Assembly (NCBI RefSeq): GCF_036898095.1
Contig: NC_090763.1
Span: 63,682,688-63,746,687 of the forward strand
DNA: 64,000 nucleotides
From: Palaemon carinicauda
Taxonomy: Eukaryota; Arthropoda; Malacostraca; Decapoda; Palaemonidae
Direction: 5' to 3'
Shown here: in pieces, positions 56,095-64,000 of the stretch
Layout of the letters: each line of letters opens with the position of its first letter
Numbering within the stretch: position 1 is the stretch's first letter
The notes under the pieces: generated by a model
Database searches by the model: none
The model's input: the letters and a program-made list of their open reading frames with translations, nothing else
Told to the model about the DNA's origin: nothing
Made by a program: the position numbers and the translations under genes

Positions 56095-56940
56095 TCATCT
56101 TCTAGGGAAACTGCATGGTGCTCTACATTTCTTGGCGTCACTGCCGAACTGTTGGTGGTAGAAGCACCATGCTGGGTTAGGCCTAGGGTTTGGTCGCGTC
56201 GGTTGCGGTGGTTTCTTTCTTGATAGAATGTTGATCTCGTCGTCCTCGAGGGCCATTGCCGAGGAGTCTATGGAAGAGCAGCTGCTGAAGGAGGAGAACG
56301 GAGGCGGTGTTGACGATGATGCTCCGAGGCGAGATGCTTTGGAGGCCTCGTGGAGCTTCTGAGCCTTCGACAGGAGTTCGTTCATCGGGAGCGTGTCGGC
56401 GTCTGTCAATTGGGCCCGTACGTCCTGTGGTAGGCGTCGAAGAAAGATCTCGCGAGATAAGCTAATCTCACGTCGTCGGCCGTTGCTGTCTGTTTCGGGG
56501 AGCATGAGCAGGCCGGTTAGCTCGTCCCACGCCTCGACAGGAGAGGTGTCACCCATGGGCTTGCCGGCGAGGTCCAGTACTTTCTGTGCCCTTGCTGAGA
56601 CGGAGAGGGAGTAGATACCGATGAGTTTCGTTCTCAGGTCGTCGTATGAAACTTGGCCGGCCTGGGCGTCGAGCCATGAGGAAATCTTGTCGAATACTTC
56701 TTCAGGTATGGAGGTGAGAACGATGTCAGCCTTGGCGCAGGAGTCGCTGAGTCTAGCGACGCGGAAGAGTATGTCCGCTCTCAGGAACCAGGAAGCGGTG
56801 TTGTGTTGAGAAAAGGGCGGCAGTTTGACTTTGGGCGTGGAGGCGAGGCCGTTGGGTGCGATGGGCGTGTTGCTTCCTACATCGTGGCCAGACGACGAGT
56901 CGGCGAAGAGGTGAGAGGTTGATATGTCGGTTAAGCTCAT
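56095..56940 (-). CDS. Gypsy gag
   Basis: 281 codons from the ATG at 56940. A capsid-like region (P-P-F-S-Q-H-N-T-A-S-W-F, W-D-E-L-T-G-L-L, F-L-R-R-L-P-Q-D-V-R) is followed by a Ser-rich linker and the C-F-Y-H-Q-Q-F-G-S-D-A-K-K-C-R-A-P-C zinc motif (C-x2-H-x9-C-x3-C), typical of CsRn1-like elements. It ends at UGA (complement of 56095-56097) followed by C. The frame then continues into pol without another stop. Confidence 0.9.
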   Translation of the reverse strand: MSLTDISTSHLFADSSSGHDVGSNTPIAPNGLASTPKVKLPPFSQHNTASWFLRADILFRVARLSDSCAKADIVLTSIPEEVFDKISSWLDAQAGQVSYDDLRTKLIGIYSLSVSARAQKVLDLAGKPMGDTSPVEAWDELTGLLMLPETDSNGRRREISLSREIFLRRLPQDVRAQLTDADTLPMNELLSKAQKLHEASKASRLGASSSTPPPFSSFSSCSSIDSSAMALEDDEINILSRKKPPQPTRPNPRPNPAWCFYHQQFGSDAKKCRAPCSFPRR

Positions 56941-57072
56941 CCTACTGCCTTACGTTCACCGAAGTGTGGGAGAACCAAAGGCAGGTTCTTGCCTAAGGTA
57001 ACGGAGTATGTAGAAGGTAGCACGGCCGTAATAAGTCCGTTAATGGCAAAGCCAAAACCGCTGATGCTACTT

Positions 57073-57090
57073 TCAACTCCGGGGTCACCA
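57073..57090 (-). promoter_or_regulatory. Gypsy primer binding site
   Basis: The minus strand reads TGGTGACCCCGGAGTTGA two bases after the 5' LTR. The first 11 or so bases fit the 3' end of tRNA-Trp (from memory of arthropod tRNA-Trp). Confidence 0.65.
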
Positions 57091-57092
57091 GT

Positions 57093-57425
57093 TGTAAGGA
57101 CAGTGAGACAAGCGATACCAAGATCAACTGATACTTTATTTGAATGCGCACGGAAATACATAACAAGGTGCTGACGGAAACGTAGGATTACATTGGCGCC
57201 AAGTCAGATTGAAGTGCCCGCCAAAATATATGTGTTTTCTTACACTTACAAATATATGAATTATGGGTTAACAAAAACATGTCATGAAACGATACATATA
57301 TCAAAATGTAGCTCTGGTAGAGCGGAATATATATACATAGGACACCACAGTGTGGCGAAGAGAGAATTTAAATAAATAAGTAGTTTGTCGATTTTCTGTA
57401 CGACGAAGGGATCGGTGTCCTTACA
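57093..57425 (-). repeat. Gypsy 5' LTR
   Basis: 333 bp, uninterrupted, bounded by TGTAAGG/CCTTACA. On the minus strand it is the 5' LTR and should hold the promoter. Confidence 0.95.
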
Positions 57426-57429
57426 AAGT

Positions 57430-58105
57430 AATTAATTTGAATAATGGTGTAGAGGCAGTACAGCCTTGCTTTATTCCACTACTTACGCTCAATTTTTGTT
57501 CTACTCTTTCCCCTATGTCTAACGTAGTCGAGTCTCCCACATATACTTCAGCTATAGAGTTAATTATACTAGTAAGTACTTTATATTGCTTTAATGTTTC
57601 TATGAGTGCTTCCCTTTTTATGGAATCGAAAGCGTTTTTGAAATCTAAAGAGGCCACTATGAGTTTTTTCTTATTTTTGAAAGTTTCTTCGACCATGTAT
57701 TGTAAGATGAATATATTATCCTCAATCCTTCCTCCTTCTGTAAATCCCGCTTGACTATCCTCTATGGCATTGTTACTTTTTAGATGCCCTTCTATTTCAT
57801 CCTTGATAAAAGCCATGTAAATTCTATATGATACATTTGTGAGAGCTATAGGTCTCAATTCCTTTGCTGTTGGCTTGTTTTTCTTTTTTAACATTTTTGT
57901 TCTGGATTCTTTCCAGCTTTTGGGTTTTTCTTTGCTGTCTAGTTCCTCTTTATAGCAGTTCACTAGTGTATTCTTGCATATATCACTCATCATCATTACT
58001 TTGTAGTAGTCTGGCTTTAGTCCATCTGGCCCAGCTGCTTTACCTTTCTTTAGACGTTTTAAGCATTTTTCTTGTCTGAGGATGTGTTCAATATTTTGCG
58101 TGTTT
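57430..58105 (-). pseudogene. LINE X reverse transcriptase, N-terminal part (5'-truncated)
   Basis: Frame 57996-57421 with L-R-P-I-A-L-T-N-V-S-Y-R (near 57850), D-S-Q-A-G-F-T-E-G (near 57755), A-S-L-D-F-K-N-A-F-D-S-I (motif A, near 57645) and S-G-I-K-Q-G-C-T-A-S (motif B, near 57475). It stops at the Gypsy insertion. The F-F-A-D-D motif resumes at 45870. Homology ends near 58105, so the element is 5'-truncated before any endonuclease. Confidence 0.8.
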
Positions 58106-58545
58106 AATCAGCCAATAGTTTTGGTTATATAACGGCTCCCAGTTAAGTCCTCCTTAAGAAAAAAACGTGAGAAATATAACTTTAAATAAACATATACAGT
58201 ACAACACGTATTGCATTTTTTTTTATCTGGGTCTGAATAAGTTATATAATGTGTTGGCAGATTTACCCTGGAGCTAATAGATTTATAGTTTACTATCACT
58301 TCTGGATTATTTCAGTCTCTATACATTTTGAAATCATATTGAATGAATCTTTCTGAAGACATTTAGACAAAGTCGAATAAAATTTGCCATTCGTTTGCTT
58401 TAAGCTGTGAAATAAGACCTAATAAAAGCGGATATCAAGCTTAGTCGTCACATATTCTAAATTCAAATTTATAGAGATAATAACGTGCATATACTATATA
58501 CGCAAAAATGAATACAGAATGCTACAACTTGAGGCCCTCAACTGA
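58106..58545. other. Unassigned AT-rich DNA
   Basis: No frame, repeat or RNA gene that I can support. Confidence 0.6.
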
Positions 58546-59200
58546 ATTATTATTATTACTAGCCAAGCTACAACCCTAGTAAGAAAAGCAAGATGCTATA
58601 AGCCCAAGGGCTCCAATAGAGAAAAATAGCCCAGTGAGGAAAGGAAATAAGGAAATAAAGAAATGATGAGAATAGATTAACAATATATCATTCTAAAGAC
58701 AGTAACAACGTCAAAACAGATATGTCCTATATAAACTATTAACAACGTCAAAAACAGATATGTCATATATAGGCCTAAACAATAAAAAGACTCATGTCAG
58801 CCTGGTCAAAATTAAAACATTTGCTGCAACTTTGAACTTTTGAAGTTCTACTGATTCAACTACCCGATTAGAAAGATCATTCCACAACTTGGTAACAGTT
58901 GGAATAAAACTTCTAGAATACTGTGTAGTATTGAGCCTCATGATGGAGAAGGCCTGGCTATTAGAATTAACTGCCTGCCTAGTATTACGAACAGGACAGA
59001 ATTGTCCAGAGAGATCTGAATGTAAAGGGTGGTTAGAGTTATGAAAAATCTTATGCAACATGCATAATGAACTAATTGAACAACGGTGCCAAAGATTAAT
59101 ATCTAGATCAGGAATAAGAAATTTAATAGACCGTAAGTTTCTAAATGAGGTCGGTAAATACATCAATAAGGCAGTAAGATAAGTACGGATGATTAAATTT
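58546..59200 (-). mobile_element. LINE 3' remnant with decapod-type tail
   Basis: The minus-strand frame 59166-58792 encodes a LINE RT C terminus (R-S-F-I-P-T-V-T-K-L-W-N-D-L, then L-Q-K-F-K). It is followed by 3' UTR and a tail at 58546-58650 (ATTATTATTACTAGCCAAGC, CAAGATGCTATAAGCCC, CCAGTGAGGAAAGGAAATAA). The same tail ends the copies at 26700-26822, 59330-59400 and 59480-59575. An insertion-duplication of TAACAACGTCAAAACAGATATG-type sequence is seen at 58705-58770. Confidence 0.7.
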
Positions 59201-59675
59201 GGTTAAGTTAAATGAAATACTAATGCTATTCGAATATAATTCCAATCCCCTCTAGCTAAAACAATATTGATGGTGTCTTCTACAATGGGCTGATATTTTC
59301 AAACAGTATGGTTTATTCATTTCCTTATTGGGCTACTTTTCCTTATAAGAGCCCTTGGGCTTTTCCAACAAGGGTTCTAACTTAACTAATAATGATAATA
59401 ATAATGATGACCTTGAAATATTTCATATTATTTATTTATCTGTTGCATACAGCTTATTTGTTATCATCTTATTTCCTTTCCTCACTAGGCTGCTCTCCTT
59501 GTCGGATCCCCTAAGCTTGTACCACCCTGCTTTTCCAACCATGGTTGTAGATTGGATAATGATAATAATAATAATAACAATAACAATAATAATTTATCAA
59601 GTATCTTGAAATTGTAACAATTTTTATATAATATTTTCATTTGTACCCGTACATGTTCATATATATATATATATA

Positions 59676-59710
<35 letters not shown>

Positions 59711-59755
59711 CCACCCGTTGAGATACTACCGTTAGAGAGTTGTTGGATCCTTCTC
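59201..59755. repeat. Repeat tails and microsatellites
   Basis: Two plus-oriented tail copies of the same family (59330-59400, 59480-59580) with (AATAAT)n ends, an (AT)n run at 59657-59706, and a fragment at 59708-59750 matching the start of the 26175 repeat (CGTTGAGATACTACCGTTAG). No coding. Confidence 0.65.
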
Positions 59756-60961
59756 TCTTGTGGAGAATTATTTTTATTTAAATGTCTGAGTGGGAACTTG
59801 GTTAGTCCAGGAAAATCTCCCTACGCCAGTTACTCAAAGATCAACAGGGGAGGACAAGGAGCAATTACACTCAGGGCACAAACACCCTGCTAATAACTTT
59901 ACTGACGTAGTTCACTAACCATCAGTCTTAGATACAAAAAAAGGGGAAATTTTACTCTATCCAGAGGCCGAAGAACTTCACACGTGAAATAAAAGTAATT
60001 TAATGGCCTACTCTAGCTTTGTCAGGTCTATAGTCATCTACACTCTCAGGCTCTGTTTCGACTCCTTCCTAGGGACCCCGGTGAGATGCTGGACAGGAAT
60101 ATTACGTTTAGTAATTATTGAGACAAACCAAAAAATGGGAGCAGTGATGTAAAGTAAAGTATCACGTTTAAAAATATGGATGTTTACCTTCGAAGCAGAT
60201 AGATCAATACAAAGTTCCTCGCTAACACACTTGACTTACCTAGGCTTACTCATTTCAAAATATCGGATATTCTGTCCCGTGATCAACTAATCATAACAGA
60301 CAATCAAATAAATGAGGGAGTAAAAATACGACAAGGTTTAATTAACCTAACCTTGATTTATTATATAAATTTACATCAAAATAAATGGACATCTGAACAA
60401 CACAAAACGTAACAAAAAGAAATGTAAATTAATGAAAAAAAAGTGGTTGAATAGACTCGTGGTCTTCTGCAATAATTAATAATTGAAATTGGGTCAGACA
60501 CGTGGTCTGTGACCCCGAGACTCTAGTCTCAAAGTGAGAATGAAATGCAAAATAGTACACACAATCCGAAATATGTAATAGCCAGTTAACCTACTGTAAT
60601 CAAGTTAAAATTAGTCTAAACTAAAAAAATGGGGAAAAACTAAGTGGCCACGTAATGGTACCTGCACTCCTTGGAATACCGTCTTTGTCCTCAAATGGCT
60701 GTTGACCGGATCGTTGCACTCTTAACTGGCTCACCTCAAGAATCCTCACTTTTGGCAGATATGGTTTATTAGGCTCTAGTTCTTCCATCTCTCCAGCCGG
60801 CAGGATTCCTGTGTGAGGCGAGTTTTGGGAAGGCGGGGGGAGGGGGATGAGCCAGAGGTGCACGGATCCACTGACAGGAAGGTCAGTCGGTCACTACGGC
60901 TTCCAAACGAATGGCCTGATGATAGGGTCGAGACTCGAGAGGGATCACCTGGCTTCACCTT
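59756..60961. other. Unassigned 1.2-kb block
   Basis: Begins abruptly inside the repeat copy at 59755. No convincing coding or terminal repeats are seen. It could be an unrecognised insertion such as a solo LTR. Confidence 0.4.
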
Positions 60962-61279
60962 TCAAGACAAATGAGGGTCACGATGTGCAGGGTAACCTAG
61001 TGGAGGTGCCATCTCGGGACTTTAGGACAGGGCAACATATTGTTGCAAGGAGTGCATTGGAGGCAGGATTTTGTACAAAATATTTAGAGAAATCTTGCTG
61101 CTCTAAGGGAGTTTGCATATACAATAATCCTACCAATGCTGGCTTGCTAAAAATTAAGAGTTTAAATAATAAATTAGCAATAGGCTGGTGCGATGGGCAT
61201 ACATCTTAAAATTAACAAACCTTAATTGGTATTGGGAAATAAAAGCTGCTTCCAAGTCAGCATCATTGAGATTACTGTA
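60962..61279 (+). repeat. Duplicated segment, copy 1, left part
   Basis: Aligns with 63100-63392: GTAACCTAGTGGAGGTGC, TTGTTGCAAGGAGTGCAT, AATCTTGCTGCTCTAAGGG, CTGGTGCGATGGGCATACA. Interrupted at 61279 by the THAP element; it continues at 62147. Confidence 0.85.
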
Positions 61280-61410
61280 TTGATAACCGCGGGCCATCCG
61301 CGTAACTGAGCAGTCACGTGACTTCCCGCACGTGGCGCAGTGAAAACAAACCACACTTTAACGTGGTGCTGCATGAACGGTCGTCTGTTAAAGCTAAATT
61401 ATTCGCCATT

Positions 61411-61615
61411 ATGCCTTCATCATGTGTTATTTTCAACTGCAAGAATCCCAATATGATGCAAGGAAAGATGTTGCATTTTTACAAGTTCCCCAGTCGTACC
61501 AGAAGCCCGGATAGGAGGGATAAGTGGCTTGCAGCATGCCAGCAAATGAATTCAAATGGACACAAATGGTCCCCACTAAAGAGTCGGGTTATTTGTAGTG
61601 GACACTTTATCTCTG
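61411..61615 (+). CDS. THAP-domain protein, exon 1
   Basis: Starts at the ATG at 61411 and encodes 68 residues plus one base. The THAP zinc motif is clear: M-P-S-S-C-V-I-F-N-C (Cys 5 and 10), Trp 39, then R-V-I-C-S-G-H-F (Cys 62, His 65). The domain is a C2CH zinc-dependent DNA-binding fold found in P-element transposases and many animal proteins. Reading through would stop at 61630 just after the finger, but a donor G|GTATTT at 61616 allows joining to exon 2 in the right phase. Confidence 0.8.
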
Positions 61616-61728
61616 GTATTTACGAAATTTAACATATTTTAATATAATTTAACATTCTGGTGGTTGGTGTTCCAACAGTATGTCTATTGGTGTTCATTAT
61701 GAATTTATATTAAATTGCCAAAATACAG
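61616..61728 (+). other. Intron of the THAP gene
   Basis: 113 bp with GT-AG ends. Removing it restores the THAP C-terminal consensus, the main argument for it. An alternative acceptor AACAG at 61674-61678 would give a short dead-end peptide. Confidence 0.7.
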
Positions 61729-61904
61729 GTAAACCCAACATGACTGAGAAAGAACACCCAGACTACATTCCATGCATACTGCCTTTCAAGAAAGACAGCT
61801 ATGCCAAAGCCAAACGACAACTTGAGAGGTATGAGCGAAATGACAAGAGAAGGCGATTGGTTTATGAGGCCAGCAGTAATACACCTCACACTTGTGTGCT
61901 GTAA
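61729..61904 (+). CDS. THAP-domain protein, exon 2
   Basis: Acceptor ATACAG at 61723-61728. The leftover G of exon 1 plus GT makes a Gly codon, and the joined frame reads I-S-G-K-P-N-M-T and then H-P-D-Y-I-P-C-I-L-P-F, the conserved end of the THAP domain (usually D-Y-V-P-S-x-F). A basic region follows (K-A-K-R-Q-L-E-R-Y-E-R-N-D-K-R-R-R-L) and a stop at 61902-61904. The total protein is 126 residues with no transposase catalytic domain. It may act as a DNA-binding repressor of related transposons (inference). Confidence 0.75.
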
Positions 61905-62146
61905 ACAGTTCAAAATAATTATTGTTTATCATCATTTTTAACTTGAAAGTGTCGCTAGAAGTTATAACAGTTGTATTTTATATCTTATTACTCACCTGAA
62001 GCATTTAACTTTATATTGTAACGTGTTTTAGCAGCTCCATCCAAAGAATTAACGTAATCGTAAGCCATTGCTCTGGTTTGTTTTCACTTCGCTTGATTCC
62101 CGCGGTAGCGGTCACCTGATCGATGACGTCAGCCCGCGGTTATGAA

Positions 62147-62400
62147 TACTCAAACCAGTTTAATCATTTATCTCGACCCACGTAGTTTAAGGAAAGAACC
62201 ACCTTACGCCCGCTAAGGTCACGAATATGACGTACGCAATTGTCAACAGGTTTATTAATTTAAAATAGTTTACCCGATATTTCTGTAAAGAAAACTTAAT
62301 ATAGGAGAGAACGTTAAAGGGGTGGCTACAGTATTATTAGGAGAGAGCCAAAAATACGAAAGGAAGAAGAGTGAAGAAAATTCTTCACAGTTTGCACCAG
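62147..62400 (+). repeat. Duplicated segment, copy 1, right part
   Basis: Aligns with 63400-63632: ATCTCGACCCACGTAGTTTA, AAACTTAATATAGGAGAGA, GCTACAGTATTATTAG, AAATACGAAAGGAAGAAG. Confidence 0.85.
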
Positions 62401-63094
62401 ATTTCAAGTAGGAATTTTGCAGTCTTCGCCTTTTTCATTGAACTTGAAAATTATGAAACATTAGAATCATGTTTTACTTACTTTACTTACATTTACGGGT
62501 TTATTTCTCGCCCTCCATCAAACACTAAAGGTCTGTTCAGGCGGGCCTTGGTGGGTGAAAAAAAATAATTTCTCTCCAGTTGATATTTTGCTCTGTATCG
62601 TTATCAGTTATTTCGATAGCATTTGTATTCAGGCTTAATAGTTTTCAGGTCACTATTATAACACTTTCTAAAAAGATAAGTCTTCAGGTTTTTCTTGAAA
62701 GCTGCCACATTATTGCTATTCCTGATATCGAGTGGAAGGTCGTTAAAGAGTCTCGGTGCAGCATAGCTGAACGTTCTTCCTCCTATTGCATGATTCACAC
62801 TAATTTCGAATAGTCTATGTGGGTCATCTGCATGTCTAACTCTTACAGCGGCGCTGGTAGCTTCAGGGTAGGGGACCAAGCAATCACGAAGATATATAGG
62901 CTTATCACTTGTAAGTGCTTTGTGAGTCAACAAACAAATTTTAAATTCAATTCTAGCCTTAACAGGTAACCAATGTAGATCGATCAGTGCAGGAGTTATT
63001 CTCTCCCGAAATTTAATGCCTCTTATCAGTCTAGCCGCCCGGTTTTGCACATTTTGAAGCTTTCTTAGTAGTGTATTGGGAAATTTGCAGTACA
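62401..63094 (-). mobile_element. CR1-like LINE 3' fragment
   Basis: The minus-strand frame 63050-62604 encodes the C terminus of a CR1/L2-type RT: Q-N-R-A-A-R-L-I, L-H-W-L-P-V-K-A-R-I-E-F-K-I, Y-A-A-P-R-L-F-N-D-L-P, F-K-K-N-L-K-T-Y-L-F. It is truncated at both ends; no polymerase motifs. The stretch 62401-62600 holds its 3' flank and nothing else recognised. Confidence 0.8.
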
Positions 63095-63632
63095 GAGGCG
63101 AGGGTCATGATGCGCACGGTAACCCAGTGGAGGTGCAATATATTGTTGCAAGGAGTGCATAGGAGGCAGGATTTTTTTTTTTTTTTTTACAAAATACTCA
63201 GAGAAATCTTGCTGCTCTAAGGGAGTTTATATACAACAAATTCCTATTCTGGCTTGCTAAGAATTAATTAGTTAATGATCAATTAGCAATGGGCTGGTGC
63301 GATGGGCAAACATCTTAAAATTAACAAACCTTAATTGGTATTGAGAAATAAAAGATGCATTCAATTCAGTAGTATTGAGATTACTGTATATTTAAAAATC
63401 AGTTTTATATTTTATCTCGACCCAAGTAGTTTAAGGAAAGATCCAACATACGCTGGGATAAGGCCCCTTGTGCGTACAGTATCTACTGTCAGCAGATTTG
63501 GTAGATTTAATATAGTCCTCCAAATATTTTGATAAAGGAAACTTAATATAGGAGAGACGTTTAAGGGGTAGCTACAGTATTATTAGATGAGAGCCTAAAA
63601 TACGAAAGTAAGAAGTGAAGGAAATTCTTCAC
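63095..63632 (+). repeat. Duplicated segment, copy 2 (without THAP element)
   Basis: An uninterrupted homologue of 60962-61279 plus 62147-62400, diverged by substitutions and indels, with a T-run at 63173-63188. It preserves the pre-insertion arrangement at about 63392. Confidence 0.85.
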
Positions 63633-63985
<353 letters not shown>

Positions 63986-64000
63986 TGCTTACATGGTTTC

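Larger units (their letters stand above)
45949..57425 (-). mobile_element. Gypsy LTR retrotransposon (CsRn1-like), nearly intact
   Basis: About 4.8 kb once the nested LINE is removed. LTRs of 333 bp start TGTAAGG and end CCTTACA, and a 4-bp target duplication AAGT lies at 45945-45948 and 57426-57429. On the minus strand: 5' LTR, primer binding site, gag, pol, purine tract, 3' LTR. The LTRs differ at about five positions, so the insertion is young. The C-x2-H-x9-C-x3-C gag motif and a tRNA-Trp-type primer site suggest the CsRn1 clade. It sits inside LINE X. Its 3' LTR is split by the LINE at 45999-52624, so this copy is probably compromised. Confidence 0.92.
61280..62146 (+). mobile_element. 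Terminal-inverted-repeat element carrying a THAP gene (867 bp)
   Basis: Perfect 12-bp inverted ends ATAACCGCGGGC (61283-61294) and its complement (62132-62143), extendable outwards with one mismatch to TTGATAACC/GGTTATGAA. Subterminal inverted repeats lie at 61335-61353 and 62074-62092 (TGAAAACAAACCA). The flanks fit a TA duplication (61278-61279 and 62147-62148) but other 2-bp readings are possible; no 8-bp duplication of the P-element type is seen. The related segment 63100-63632 lacks the insertion. No transposase beyond the THAP domain. The superfamily is undetermined. Confidence 0.8.

Noticed and set aside
60776..60958. Possible first exon of another host gene
   Set aside because: No convincing splice sites or recognisable peptide.
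61280..62146. Canonical P element
   Set aside because: THAP fits, but no 8-bp target duplication, no transposase catalytic domain and different ends; superfamily left open.

Overview
This is eukaryotic DNA, almost certainly from a decapod crustacean and, as an inference, a caridean (palaemonid-like) shrimp. The reasons are DIRS1-like tyrosine-recombinase retrotransposons, which are abundant in decapods, several copies of a decapod-type repeat ending in ATT/ATA microsatellites, spliced coding exons, and no bacterial gene organisation.

The host content is small and hidden. Three minus-strand exons with good splice sites and matching phases (44561-44595, 11626-11712, 3021-3117) encode the N-terminal 72 residues of a protein that I read as the beta subunit of translation factor eIF2B. 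Its first two introns, about 32.8 kb and 8.5 kb, and the visible part of the third consist almost wholly of transposons.

Layout from left to right (intron 3 to promoter). 1-2967: a DIRS-like element (E0) lying in the terminal repeat of another (D0). 3285-10251: complete-length DIRS element A in intron 2, with terminal inverted repeats and the internal complementary region that is the DIRS hallmark. 11748-26062: a B/C complex, in which the ends of element B surround element C (18338-25145) plus a duplicated C arm and a 147-bp spacer. 26945-43121: DIRS element D1 of a second family, with a related element D2 (32221-40107) inside its gag. D1 gag carries a 24-bp minisatellite of about 28 units. 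43122-44352: foldback repeats. All DIRS copies lie in the same orientation as the host gene and every one is visibly broken.

Upstream of the gene, 44678-58105 is a three-layer nest on the minus strand. A LINE (X) is split by a Gypsy/CsRn1-like LTR retrotransposon (45949-57425, AAGT target duplication), whose 3' LTR is split by a complete I-clade-like LINE (45999-52624, 10-bp target duplication) with intact ORF1 and ORF2. The rest, 58106-64000, holds LINE 3' remnants, a segment present twice, long AT/CA microsatellites, and an 867-bp terminal-inverted-repeat element (61280-62146) encoding a spliced, stand-alone THAP DNA-binding protein.

The most interesting items are the THAP-only element, the concealed eIF2B-beta gene, the nested same-orientation DIRS copies, the expanded gag minisatellite, and the single UGA-C stop between otherwise open gag and pol of the Gypsy element.
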